Shown: positions 25,001-39,328 of the stretch, piece by piece | Position numbering within the stretch: the stretch's first letter is position 1 | How the letters are laid out: each line of letters begins with the position of its first letter | DNA from: Dentipellis sp. KUC8613 | Lineage: Eukaryota; Basidiomycota; Agaricomycetes; Russulales; Hericiaceae | DNA: 64,000 nt | Reading direction: 5' to 3' | NCBI GenBank assembly: GCA_002286715.1 | Contig: NSJX01000004.1 | Coordinates: 942,253 to 1,006,252, forward strand | Program-made: the position numbers and the translations under genes | The notes under the pieces: model-generated | The model's database searches: none | What the model was told of the DNA's origin: nothing | The model's input: only the letters and a program-made list of their open reading frames with translations

Positions 25001-25443
25001 TGGCGAGCTTCGCGCTCGCCGGCTGCAGGAAGAGGGAGAGGAAGGTATACTTCGTGTTGGCGAGTGGGCCGTGTTCACCGATCTCGAAGAGGTGCGTTTG
25101 AGATATGTGATTTCAGCATTCTGCTCCAGTTCTCACAACTATCCCATAGGTGGATGAATTCACTGCGTGGCTCAATCCGAAGGGAAATCGAGAGATCGCC
25201 CTCAGGAATACCTTCACCAAGTGGTGGCCCCATATCGCACCTGGCATTAGGAAACGTCTCGCAGTAAGTTCATTCCCGCTTCCTGCGTTGATGTAGATAA
25301 CTCACAATATACCACAGGACCTGAACGTCTCCGCAAAAATGCCAGAGGCCCGCCGAAGCACTCGTGTTAAGCACTCCGGCGCCGACATCTCTCGGGACCC
25401 TTACATGATGTGGACGAACCGTAGAGCAGTCAACTCATCGTAA
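22058..25443 (+). CDS. ITC1: ISWI chromatin-remodelling complex subunit (ITC1/ACF1 type)
   Basis: Large accessory subunit of an ISWI nucleosome-spacing complex in the nucleus. The N-terminus has a WAC domain (PNRQVYYLARTGEIFDTY; FYRLKQFQCEVTGKSGLDYF; VMGRLDHLVEAVYERFKDRYF). Next comes KYYYRLQILEEDRPEG, then a Lys/Glu-rich coiled coil (23180-23500; KEREAREKAEKQMKAKDE). A DDT-type region follows from about 23600 (EPGVFEAFLMTWNFL). The C-terminal part has WHIM-like motifs, GRDRFYNRIWWFDGMGSA at about 24845-24900 and an EWAVFTDLEEV stretch. It ends WTNRRAVNSS at 25443. About ten short introns; the first exon was chosen for its ATG right after the CT tract. The family call is firm; the individual splice sites are partly by eye. 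Confidence 0.88.
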
Positions 25444-26076
25444 CCACACAACCACACACCCATACACCCATACACCCGCACGCCCGCACACATCGTCGTC
25501 TCATTGCCGTTGCAATTGGTTTCTAGCACTTGTTTCTACATGTCTTGTTTCGTCAACTACAGTAGTCCTCCACCTGCGAGAACTTTCATGCTTCTAGATA
25601 GATATTAGGCCCCCAGGCCCGCCCAAGCTCTAGGCATAGGCTGTATCGTATATGTCATAATATGGATCCACATCTTGGCTTATGGCACACCATTACTTAC
25701 GAGGATGATGTTGTAAACTAGGTATTGAAGGAAAGTTGATTGTCCCTGTCACCACCCTTCACTGTACCGTTGCCCTCGACTACCATTTCTCCTTCTCCGT
25801 CGCCGCTTTTCTACAAAGATGGTAAAGAGTTCAAAGTCACCGCCCTAGGTGTATTATCAGTGTCACGTCATGTCTGTGTCGTGTTTCAGTTCTGCATCGT
25901 GTCCTAGGATGTCGCCGTCGTGTCGTCGCCGCCTGCTGCATTATCAACTTGTAAGTCGCCGTCGTGCCAGCTGCTGCCTTGCAACCCTCCCATCCCATCT
26001 ACCTATCTATCTTAGATTGTAGTTACATATACCACTAATCACTGCCCAGAGAGCCTCACTAGTTGCGCGATCAAAG
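25444..26076. other. Intergenic with CA-rich and GTCGCCGTC-rich stretches
   Basis: 630 bp between ITC1 and the next rightward gene. A CAC/CAT-rich low-complexity run (ACACCCATACACCC repeated) starts just past the ITC1 stop at 25442-25492. The word GTCGCCGTCGTG occurs twice near 25911 and 25953 among other GTCGTG copies. Otherwise nothing is recognised; it should hold the ITC1 terminator and the next promoter. Confidence 0.5.
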
Positions 26077-27282
26077 ATGACTGACAGTATACCAGTATCA
26101 GTGGACATCAGCTCTGACGGGGTGCAAGACCAGTCGAAGCTGGCAATTAATGAAGATCCGATCTTTGGCGATTGTAAGTACCACAAGTTCATACCGCTGT
26201 GCCGTGCTCACAAAATTCGCAGGGGGGCCGAGCATATACAACGGCGGCCTTGGCATAGGCTGCGAGGTCCACTGGACCCCGCTGCCTCCCCGGAACGAAA
26301 GGCGGCGCAGGAGCGTGAAGCCGTGTCTCAGTAAATTCACGACGTCTTTTCATGAAGATTACGACTTGAAGTCCTTCGTCGTGCGCTTGCTTCAAGCTAT
26401 CCGTCCTAACCACTTTGATCTCCTCGACTCGTGTGCGCTGTATCACCATCCTGACAATGCCGGTGGCCGCTCTGCGAAACCTACTAGTATATCTTTCCGG
26501 TACTGGATTGCGGATGCGTCAGTGAAGAATGCTGCTCTGGAATCTCAGGCGGACTATGAGAGGATGATGGAATTGTTGACGGTGAACTCGAGGCCGTGGG
26601 TCGTGGTGCACATGGAAGAGTGCTTCACGAAGGTAGGCCGTCTGGTGGTGCTTATGGTCCTGTATTCACTTATGCTTATGATCGTCTAGAATGGCGAGCC
26701 TTCCAAGGGAAACGAGCAACGCAGCCCTGTACCTCGTTACTTACGCTACCCGCCTCGCCGGTGTCGCTCGTGGTCAATATCTCCTATGGTTTCGCAAATG
26801 TCGTCTTGCTCCAGTTCCGACAGTCAATCACAAACGAGCCTCACCCGCTCCCGTTCTCCTGAGAGCGACGATGTTGTGCCTGTCCGCACGAAACGGCGAA
26901 AGTCACAGAGAGTATGTGCATGAACACCACTCCCGAAACATCAGTTATAATAACACCACCTCCCCAGCATGCCCTGAATGAACGGCACAGCGAGGCTCGC
27001 GGGAGCAGCTCCTCCTTGCAGTCCGATACCACACTAGTTGATGTCAACAGCGAGGATGGTCACTCTGTGAAGCTCGTTGACACCCCACAAAAGGTGGCGC
27101 CAGATTCTGAGCCAGAGGCGAGCGAGCAATGGGTTCGAATGAGAAAGAGACTCGGCAATAAGTGTGCTAAAGTAGGTCTCCATTGTATACGAATGTGTCG
27201 TCTTATTCACCTTTCATCCGTCAATTAGCTTCCGCAACGCCTTGCACAATCGCTACTGCAGGAGCAGGCACGCTGGGCGTGA
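26077..27282 (+). CDS. Unrecognised protein, reading frame cut by an in-frame TGA
   Basis: Exons 26077-26173, 26223-26632, 26690-26911, 26968-27171 and 27229-27282 join cleanly, ending at TGA 27280-27282 (328 aa). No known domain. The first half is folded-looking: GDWGPSIYNGGLGIGCEVHW, YDLKSFVVRLLQAIRPNHFD, SISFRYWIADAS, RPWVVVHMEECFTK. The second half is Ser/Arg-rich with a KRRKSQR basic cluster (possible nuclear signal). Beyond the TGA the same frame stays coding-like (RLAAYVESRTAELYRQVG, TYVMGTCMGVVAHVLNAID) to a donor at 27451. A last exon 27497-27550 then ends LEFN. With the stop read as a sense codon the protein would be 402 aa, and three of the introns before the stop and the one after it are phase 0. 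The true product is therefore uncertain. A decayed relative lies just downstream. Confidence 0.6.
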
Positions 27283-27699
27283 AGGCTTGCAGCATATGTG
27301 GAGTCGAGAACGGCGGAGTTGTACCGACAGGTGGGCGATATTCTCGAGCCCGCCAGAGTCGCAATGGGGCAGGCGGAACGGACCACGTATGTCATGGGGA
27401 CATGTATGGGCGTCGTGGCACACGTTCTAAATGCGATTGATCGTCCCATGGTATGCTCTTAGTCGTCTGCAACACAGAAACACGGCGTTCTTCTAGAGTA
27501 TGCGCGCGGCGAGGTCGCCGCAGCGCACGGCCCGTCTTGAGTTCAACTGATCGCCGCCCACGCGTCGTGCTCTATCGACCTAGGACACTGGCAAGTCCCC
27601 GTCACGTCACCCTTATTTAATCGCGTCTCTGGATCTGTGAAGGCGCCCTTTCTCCGCGAAGTTTGTTTAAGTTGGCACTGACGGCGGCTGCACATCGTC

Positions 27700-28722
27700 A
27701 TTTAGCAAGAAATTGCAATATCAGAGCTCTTGACAAACCTCAAGACCCCGACGCTGTGGGTTGAAATTCACCTGACAGATGGCCTCGTTGAGGTGAGTTT
27801 TCACGCGACATAGCACGCATATACTTATGCTCATTTTCTTCTAGGATGCCGATGCCGATGCCGATGTCGGCCCTGCCCAAAATAAACCTGGTCAACCTCA
27901 GGCTAGCTCTGCGCTGCGCACCTCCGGGGCCTTCCCCTCGCCGGACCCGATGTCAGCAGAGCTCGATTCCTAGCTGCGATTTTCCAGACGCTGTAGTCGG
28001 TTCCGTTCTCCGGGAAGTGCAGAACTTACACTGTCTTGCTCAAAGCGGCGCAAGTCTCAGCCCGAACAGGACTGTGCATGCATGCTAATTCCTCTGCCGC
28101 CAGAAAACCTTCGCAATATCCGAGCGAGCCTGGGCTCTTTCTTCTTGATGGTGTACCGGAGTTGACGTATTTCCATTAGGGCGCTAGTACAACTGGGGCT
28201 AAACAGAAGGCACCTCAGGATAATACTCGGCCTTCAACAATTGCTGCAGGGAAGCAGAAGGCCATGCCACGCAAGCCTCTTGTCCGTTCCAAGCCTGCAT
28301 ATGGACTGTCCTACCTTTTTGACGCCGCTATGAAAAGTCGTGGTAGGTCCCACTTCTTCGGGTCCGTTGGCACCACTCAAGCTGATACCCCAGTGTTTCC
28401 CGGAGTCTATGAGGAAATGACGCAGGAACGAGAAGGGGCGAGCAAGGGAAGGGTGACACGATGCCTCCGGCTGCCAAGGCTATATCACTATCAGTTTGCG
28501 AGAATTTTATACTCGGTACTCAACACACAATATACCCCCATGCTGAAAACTTGAATACAATCAAGGCCAATACTCCTGCGCAACCCAAATCAGCTGTGGG
28601 AAGAGTTGCCGCTAAGAACATCAACGAGATGAAGGCCTCGATTGAGTAGCACCGACGGATGGCCAATGCACTCGGGCAGCTCGTCGAGGCGAGCCACGCT
28701 TCTAGATACATGAAGAACTTGT
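27700..28722 (+). pseudogene. Decayed relative of the preceding gene
   Basis: Two blocks match the neighbouring gene in order. The first is ISELLTNLKTPTLWVEIHL (27718-27792), like MMELLTVNSRPWVVVHMEE, followed by a phase-0 donor (GTGAGT, 27793) and acceptor (27843) at the same place as in the neighbour. The second is SRFRSPGSAELTLSCSKRRK (about 27996-28052), like RSRSPES...TKRRKSQ. Between them the frame is cut by TAG (27971-27973). Further downstream, coherent coding (KPLVRSKPAYGLSYLFDAAM at 28270-28330; KNINEMKASIE, stop, HRRMANALGQLVEASHASRY at 28614-28710) is again cut by TAG in frame. The 5' part of the gene is missing. It reads as a truncated, inactivated duplicate; a small surviving gene built from the later exons cannot be excluded. 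Confidence 0.55.
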
Positions 28723-29130
28723 GAGAGATGCACGCATGACGTCACTGAAAGTGCAGACTAGTGTGGTTAGGTGTTGTTTGACGTCGGACGTGTGCCATGA
28801 TCAGTTGTCTTTCTACCTTGCACGCATGCCATCGCCAGTATTCATACCATAGACCATTGTCGCTGTTACCTCTGGTTATGTCCCCGACGCTCAGTTGACC
28901 GCTTGTCAGAATGGAAATGAATTTCCACTATGTTTCATGTGGGGTGACTAGTTCCGACGGATCTTACGGTTTCCGGGAACCTCTGTAGGCCACTTCGGCG
29001 GTGGATCTCGTGGAGAAGTGGGTGCGATGCTCTTTCTGCTTCGATGTTGGAACGGAAGCGGTGAGCATCGGCACGTTGGTAAGAAAGCTTCTTTGCATTG
29101 CAATTTTATGTACACTCTTGACGGATCAAC
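28723..29130. promoter_or_regulatory. Intergenic: upstream region of the amino acid transporter
   Basis: About 410 bp before the transporter's assigned start. An exon of the transporter could begin inside it (a frame opens near 29001), but nothing in it resembles the family. Confidence 0.35.
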
Positions 29131-31616
29131 ATGAAGATCCGACCCCTTGTCTCGAAAATTCTGGCGGCCAGCCGGCTTCGACAGAATCGTTCAAATACCG
29201 CGACCGCGGGCCTGCGCCGCATCTCTTCCTCCACGAACTTCGACGACCCCCAAAACCTGGGCATACAGCTGAATGACGTCTTTGCCTACAAATTTTGTGG
29301 TAGGCTCTGCCGCCAGTGGCAGTAGCTTCAGGGAAGCGTTTCAGTCCTGTACGTAGGTTGCTCTTTCCGAGCGTCCACCAGCTGACGGTTGGCTGCTGTA
29401 GATCGTCGCTCCCAGTACCTAGCTTCAGGCTCTCGATTGACTCCATCCTCGCCCGATGGCTCCATATTAGGCCCCGAAGACGAGGAAGCTGCGTTGGACA
29501 TTGACGAAGATGATGACGACTTACGAACCCCTCGACCTGGAGATGCTCGCCGCCATGAGACGTTCACTAATCTGTCTTGGGATGACGCTTCTCCGGTCGA
29601 CACGCAAGAGCAGAACCCTTTCTTTGCTGAACAGACCGCAAGGTCTACAAAGTCTTCAGAACCATCCAGCGAGGTCGGATCTGGTCTCTCAACCCCTAGG
29701 GCACGGGTCTCTCATGAGCGTACACCGCTTCTTCGCAAGGCGACGTCGATGATAGAGCGAGGTAACCATGTTCTTTCATCGCAGAATAAAAACTATGGGC
29801 TTCGCTCGAATCACCTTGCTCGTCCGCCTGCTGCACGCCGCACATCGACTGCATCTGCTGCTCCTCCACCTCTTGTAGGCCGCAGTACGTTTGGCCAGAC
29901 TGTAAGTAGTTCGTCGGCGTGTTGTAGAATTGGGAACTGATGTGTCATACGCAGTTGTTCAACTCGATTGCCATTATGTTAGGAATTGGTATTCTGTCGG
30001 AGCCCCTAGCGTTTGCGTACGCCGGATGGGGCTTTGGGACGCTTCTTATCGTTTTTTACGGTTTCTTGACTTGCTATACGTACGTATCTCCTTATTTTTG
30101 GCTGGTCAATTGCTGATGTCGCAATGTCAGTGCGAAAGCGCTCGCGCGTGTCGTGCTTGCTGATCACCGTGTCCTGTCTTACGCAGACATTGGGCGAAAG
30201 GCATTTGGCCCCAAATTTACGCCCCTTATTGCTGTTATGTTTTGTATCGAGCTCTTCGGCTTTAGGTGAGTCTTTTGGAGGCCGTCAGGGTGCTGAGCAG
30301 TGTTCTGAATGCCATGCAGTGTGGTTCTAGTCACACTGTACGCCGATTCTCTGCACGTCGTCCTCCCCGCCTGGTCGTCGGACGCGTATAAAATCTTGGG
30401 CATCTTTATGTAAGGTTTAATCTTAACGATGCATCGCTTATACTGTTCTGACTCTCCACGCAGATTGGTCCCAACTGTTTTTCTCCCATTGTCGGTTCTC
30501 TCCTACGCCTCCATGCTGGGCATTGTGTCCACTATGTTCCTCGTTGCAGTCATCATCATCGATGGTTTCTCGAAACCTGATGCTCCGGGAAGCTTGAGGA
30601 GCCCTGCTGAAACCAACTTTGGGCTAGAGGGCATGGAAAAGCTGGGCATGGCTTTCGGTCTTTTCATGGCGGGAGTGAGTCCAAAGGCAATATTCACTTT
30701 GTAAATCCTCTGACACTTCCTGCATCCAGTTTGGTGGCCATGCCGTCATTCCTTCCTTAGCAAGGGATATGATCGATCCATCGCAATTTGACTTGGCCAT
30801 GAACTGGGCTTTTGTGAGTCACCTGCTGTCATCGTACCAGTCAGATCCCCCATGCTAACTTTCGTTGTTCTTGCGACCTCAGGGGTTTGCAACGTTCATC
30901 TACGCCTTGATAGGTGCCGCGGGCTATATCATGTTTGGTAACAATGTTAGCGACGAAGTAAGTGGGCTAGACAAGGTCAAACCCTACATCCCTGACTTTG
31001 TTTCTGTGCTCAGATCAGTAAGGATTTGCTAGGAGTTCCTAGCTACAGTCCAGCTCTCAACGGCTTAGCCCTGTGGATGCTTGTGATCACACCTGTGTAT
31101 GTCATCGCATCCTTTTCGCACTTTGCACGTCGCTAACGTCATGATTTCCAGAACAAAATTTGCGTTGTGTGCACGACCTGTAAGCAATCTTGAGTACCGT
31201 CGTTAATCTTTGCTGACCCCCATCGCCAGCTTAACATAACATTCGAAGCATTGCTGGGGCTCAGTAATACCCCCTCTCACTCACACGAAGGAGAGGTGAA
31301 CCACAAATCAACAGCAGCGTCGCCCTCTTCCCTCAGCCACAAATCGCATACGATCACACGACGCCTGCTTCTTGGTGTCGAACGTATCGCCATCGTGTTG
31401 CTAGCTGTCGGCGTCTCTATCCTGGTGCCGGACTTCAGCTCTATGATGGCCATCCTCGGCTCCTTCTCTACCTTTATTATCTGCGTTATTGGTCCCCTCT
31501 GTGCCAAGATTGTCTTGGAGAAAAGGTGTGGAATGTTAGACACCGTGCTGCTGGGAGCTGGTATCATCATGGCAGTGTGGGGAACCGCAACGGCCGTCCT
31601 GGCTACGGCCGAGTGA
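29131..31616 (+). CDS. Vacuolar-type amino acid transporter (AVT/AAAP family)
   Basis: An amino acid/auxin permease family protein (Pfam Aa_trans), like yeast Avt1, exchanging neutral amino acids across the vacuole membrane. The long soluble N-terminus (29400-29880) has an acidic run (DIDEDDDDL) and ERTPLLRK, an endosome/vacuole-type dileucine. The transport domain starts at STFGQTLFNSIAIMLGIGIL (29885-29990) and continues with SEPLAFAYAGWGFGTLLIV, VLSYADIGRKAFGPKF, VVLVTLYADSLHVVLPAW, FLPLSVLSYASMLGIVSTMF, FGGHAVIPSLARDMIDPSQF, ALIGAAGYIMFGNNVSDE and the last helices to 31616. About ten introns. The start at 29131 (MKIRPLVSKILAASRLRQNR) is uncertain: it begins with a basic, presequence-like stretch that may belong to another exon plan. 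The transport domain is secure. Confidence 0.87.
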
Positions 31617-31819
31617 CGACTTCAATTGACTTACTTAGATGACCTCTTTGATACGGTGTTTAACGATTCTTATGTCTCTTGTGATGATAGTATACCCTGT
31701 TTACACTATCTTGATAGATCTAGCCATACACTTGGATTGTAACAAACGTATTACAACAGCCCATTATCACATGGACAAAAGCGTACAAGAATTTTGGGGT
31801 AGGTGCGGCCTGAAGACGC

Positions 31820-32761
31820 TCATGCGGCCGATATCGCATGAGAGATGACCTTGGTCAGTTCTGTCCAAACTTGTAAGTAACGATGATAAGATGTCGAAGA
31901 GATCAAGAGACGCACGGGGGAGCTTGATGTTCTCCTGAACAACCGAGGACTCAATCTGGTTGTCTGGGTTAGGCGGAATCTCGATGACGCCCGAGTCGAT
32001 CTTCCATCCCAGCTTCTCGACGTATGCAGGGACTTCCGATTCTAGCAAAGACTGTCATGAACAAGCCGGTGCATCATGCTCGAGTTTGACTCACCCTCTA
32101 GGCTGAGATATGAAGCCAGACGAGCGACCGTTATCCGTTGGAAGGTCGCCTTCACAGCCCGCACTACAACCTCCCTGATCGCATCCTCGAATCCGACTAC
32201 TTCAACGGTGTAGTTGTCGCGGAGGGACTCCAAGTCATCCGACCGGTACAGTTCCCAGAAAGCAGGGAATCGGCATTGCTGGAGGAGACTGTGGAGTACT
32301 GTGAGACGGGGGAGAAGAGCGGGTAATGGGTCGGGCTCGTCGAGGTTGGTGGCGGGCGGCCTATCGTCGAGGAGGGCGACGGAGAGGTTGAAGTCGGGGA
32401 ACGGGACAGAGGTCAAGGCTTTGACGAGGATGTTAATGACGACGTCTGGGTTGTAGAGGTCGCCGTTAAATTGGTAGCTGGTGGAAAGGTCAGTCCGGGG
32501 TGATCTGACTGTAGGACGCGCTCGGCTCACAGCTTCAGAATCGCAAGATTTGCCAAGCAGTCGTACTCTTGGCTTCGAATTTGGTGATAGAGATAGTCCT
32601 CGAGGATGGTGACGTTCGACGGGTTGTATCGATCTTAGAGTGGGTGTTGGCGTAGTAAAGTGTAGAACGGCTAAGGTGTACTCACCAACGCCCGAGACCA
32701 AGTTCTCTATGAGTTCAGGCCTTGTGGGTGGGGTGACCCATTCTGAAGTAGCGGACGACAT
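31820..32761 (-). CDS. EIF3K: Translation initiation factor eIF3 subunit K
   Basis: Subunit of the eIF3 complex that helps load the 40S ribosome. From Met at 32761: SEWVTPPTRPELIENLVSGV, then RYNPSNVTILEDYLYHQ and QEYDCLANLAILKL (the family's opening), YQFNGDLYNPDVVINILVKA, FPAFWELY, TVEVVGFEDAIREVVVRAV, the winged-helix part EVPAYVEKLGWKIDSGVIEI and SVVQENIKLP. A final splice gives LWTELTKVISHAISAA and a stop at 31820-31822. About four short introns. The length (about 250 aa) agrees with the family. It shares a 160-bp divergent promoter with the WD40 gene. Budding yeast lacks this subunit, so its presence fits a filamentous fungus. Confidence 0.92.
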
Positions 32762-32921
32762 GGCGATTTATGGGGAGGTTGCGAGAGGGATGCAGCTTTG
32801 CAGCAAAGTACAGACGCGCCTGCTCACACTTTTTCGGCGCTGTGGCGCCAACGTCGCGGTCACGGCCCTCGCGCGGCGCGCTCATCTCACTGCTACTTGC
32901 TCTTGCTCTCTCACTTGTACA
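32762..32921. promoter_or_regulatory. Compact divergent promoter, eIF3k / WDR5-like
   Basis: Only 160 bp lies between the two start codons. The middle is very GC-rich with GGCGC palindromic words (CGGCGCTGTGGCGCC, about 32833-32847; GCGCGGCGCGC, about 32870-32880). A CT-rich leader (TTGCTCTTGCTCTCTCACTTG) precedes the WDR5 start. Confidence 0.6.
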
Positions 32922-36394
<3,473 letters not shown>

Positions 36395-36498
36395 TAGCTG
36401 TCACGACGCATTTTCATGAATGACATCGCATTGGTTCAGTATGTGCTCCTTTCCGAGAAAAAGTGGTATGGGATAGTTATAGGACACCGAAGGTGAGG

Positions 36499-37598
36499 TC
36501 ACGATGTTGCCGGAGGTTCTGAAATTTCTGCTACCGTGGTTCCCTTCCGCTTTCTCCGCCTTTTACGCCCACTATGTGCGGCCTTCTCCTCTGGGACACC
36601 GTCTACTGGTCCGTCGTCATCATCACCTCTCTTCCTCTTCTCCCCTACAACTACATCCGTTTCTGCGGGTGGCTGAATGGCTTTCGGCATCGGGGCCTTG
36701 GCCTTACCCTTCTCCTTGTCTTTGCTCTTCGCTGGCTGTTGATCTACAACCTTCTTTTTCTTCTTGACACTAAGCGGATTGGGGCCTTTAGGCCCCTTTC
36801 TTTTTTTGGGTGGTTCGGGCGGTGCTGCTGCAACTGCCTTCAGTTTTGCCGTCTCGGACGTAGATGGATTGAGCGCTTCTGTCTCGACCTGCGGAAATAC
36901 CATCCGAAGTATAAGACACCGTAGACATGGCAGGAATACGCGCTGACATACCAGTGCTTTCGCTCGTAGTGTGGTGTCACTGGGCGGCTCGAGAATCATT
37001 ACAGAGCGGTTTACGTGCAAAATAGGCACGCCGGGAATGGAGCGCAGCTTTGCTCGCAGAGGTTGCGATTGGGTTGCGACGACGTATCGATGTTTGTTCG
37101 TATCGCCTATACGCACACGATATGAAGGTTGTGTCCGCTAGAAACAAATGCAGAAAGTTCATACCTATCACACTCGAGAGGCAGTCATCCCCGGCAATAG
37201 CCTCCTTGTGATTGCATTTTCGCCGCTCGAACGTCTTCGCGAGGTCAACGGCAGGCTGCTGGGCCTTCCCCTGGAGATACAGTTCGTGTATGCAGCACTG
37301 GGTGATCACTGCGGGCACAGGGGACCTTGATCATTACGCTTGAATGCGGGGTCGCGGAGAATAATGCTCACTAGGTTTTACCGTGCCCTGGAGAACGATG
37401 CCCAGCTGCTTCACGAAGTCGACGTTTTGGGATATCGCCGTTTTGCACATTTCAGAATCGACTGAGGAGGGATTATCATACGGTGAAGCAGGGAGAGATG
37501 GGCGGCGTACTGAGGATTTGGTATGGTTGCCTGAATCCAAATGACATGGAGTATAGGGCCATGAGCTTCCGATAAGCTTTGGCACGCTTTTGTCGCAT
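36499..37598 (-). CDS. UTP23: rRNA-processing protein UTP23
   Basis: Nucleolar SSU-processome factor, PIN-domain-like, needed for early 18S rRNA processing and snR30 release. The start at 37598 gives MRQKRAKAYRKLMALYSMSF and FRQPYQIL, the family's opening. Further exons give AISQNVDFVKQLGIVLQGTV, MITQCCIHELYLQG, FERRKCNHKEAIAGDDCLSS (the Cys/His zinc site), NKHRYVVATQSQPLRAKLRS, IPGVPILHVNRSVMILEPPS. The tail has GPNPLSVKKKKKV, a hallmark of Utp23, and a long Lys/Arg-rich end. Four introns. The length of about 270 aa fits the family. It ends only 151 bp from the oppositely pointing polyubiquitin gene. Confidence 0.92.
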
Positions 37599-38347
37599 CT
37601 TGGAGGGCTATTTGGGTAGGAAGTGCTGTCGAGGGCTGCAAATGGTGCGTTTGGGCCGTGATGGGCTTGCGTGAAGTGGGATCGTAAGAACAAAGTAAGA
37701 GTGCAAGAAACACTGATGAGTCAAAAGCGCTGACGCAGCAATCGCAGGGTCTGCTGAATGCGACTACTAAGTGCTGTAGCAGATGCTTCAAATTAGTCGG
37801 TGCTGTGGCTAAAGCTATGGAACTCTATCACTACCGCTAGGATTGAAAACTAACGTTTGGCTGCACCACGATCCGAGATTTGCAGAACATGACTTCAACA
37901 GATACTTCAACGGACTTCAACAAACAACCCTGTCAGCGAAGGTGCACGGAGGGTTTCCGGATCGGGATCTCAAGGTCAGAATGTTTGGATAAGACCACAG
38001 CTGCAGACAGATATCTCATGCCACGACGTACGCGAATCGAGCTATCAAGCGCTTCACCGATGCGCTTCAAGTTGTGTGGCAAGCAACGGTCGTTTGTTAT
38101 ACAACGCCCGACGGCGTTGGTGTGCTGTTCCGGACCAACTGAAGGAGCCAAATGTAGCACATTGATGTGCAGTCAGAGTGCGAGCCACTATACGCACACG
38201 AGTCTGGATAAATTCTGTCTAGAGAGAGTCTGCAAGAAGGGCGTAAGAAAGAGTCAGATCCTACAGAGGCCATGAGTCAAAACGCTGACGTGAGCGAAGC
38301 ATCATTGCAGTCACGGTGTGAGCACTCGCAACGCTGTCTACACCACC
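37599..38347. promoter_or_regulatory. Divergent promoter between UTP23 and EMC7
   Basis: 750 bp. At about 37890-37922 the word ACTTCAAC occurs three times within 35 bp in the same direction, with unequal spacers. Several other open frames cross the area but none has protein motifs. Confidence 0.5.
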
Positions 38348-39328
38348 ATGTCCCGCCTACATTGGTTCATCGCACTTCTCAGGTATGCACTCATCTCTGG
38401 AAATGGCACTTAGGAACTCTCTGATGAATCTGTTTCTATAGCGCGTGTACATACAGCCTTGCACTAGACGTGACAGGCTTTGTACAGTGGAACGAACATT
38501 GCTCTGGTATTGCGGAACTGGGGCACGCGCGGGTACTGCTCGACAACGCAGACGCCTGGGGCAGTATAACCAGGGATGGAAGATTCGTTATGTGAGTACT
38601 TTTGTAGACTCCTTGCCAGGCGTGATTTTTTGAATTGTCGTGCAGCCCAGACGTCGCGCCAGGGACCTACTTGCTGTCCGTTGTCTCTCATGACCATCAC
38701 TTTGACCAAGTAAAGTCACCAATGCATTTTCTGAATCACTCTTACACCAGGCTCTTATAGCTGCGCATTGACGTGCCTTTCGAAGCCGAGCTCTCACCCG
38801 AAGTCCGGCCGTACATCCCTGGTACACCATTGAACCCGCCCTCCCAAGTCAAAATGCCCCACCCAATCAAGCTCATCCCCCGCCTGCGGAACAGCTACTT
38901 CATTCCGAAGCAATCTTTCAACCTGGTTGGCATGTTCCAGAATCCTATGATGCTCATGATGGTCTTCGCTGGCGCGATGATGCTGGGGACGCCGTATCTA
39001 ATGGTAATTACCACTCGCCGCCTAGTCGATTTCTACGTCGCCCATATTGAGCTCCTTCGTGCAGAAAAATATGGACCCTGAAATGGTGGAGGAATTCAAG
39101 CACAATCAGGCGAAGATGGCCAGCCTCCAGAGCTCGTTGCAATCCGGGGACCTCAAGTCGGGGTAATCACCAAATCGCCACTCCCTCTCCTTCTGGTGCT
39201 TACAGTACTTTGACAGGATTTCGGCCATTATGGGTACAGATGAGTCCCAAGAACCAGCGGCCGCCACCACTGCAACACCAGCAAAGCACTCCAACTCGCA
39301 AGCAAAGAAAGCCAAGAAACGGCGTTGA
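38348..39328 (+). CDS. EMC7: ER membrane protein complex subunit 7
   Basis: Subunit of the EMC membrane-protein insertase of the ER. Met at 38348 starts a signal peptide (LHWFIALLSAC then TYSLALDVTG after an intron). The lumenal beta-sandwich domain shows ARVLLDNADAWGSITRDGRF, PDVAPGTYLLSVVSHDHHFD, LRIDVPF and PRLRNSYFIPKQSFNLVGMF. One membrane span follows (NPMMLMMVFAGAMMLGTPYL), then KNMDPEMVEEFKHNQAKMAS and a Lys-rich cytosolic tail ending AKKAKKRR at 39328. About six introns. Motif order and size fit EMC7 throughout. Confidence 0.9.

Noticed and set aside
25442..25492. CA-rich run as a telomere-like or CRISPR-like repeat
   Set aside because: It is irregular low complexity (CACACC/CATACACC) in a 3' flank, with no spacers or fixed unit.
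37880..38275. 131-aa + strand frame between UTP23 and EMC7
   Set aside because: No motif; lies in the divergent promoter; composition unlike the real genes here.
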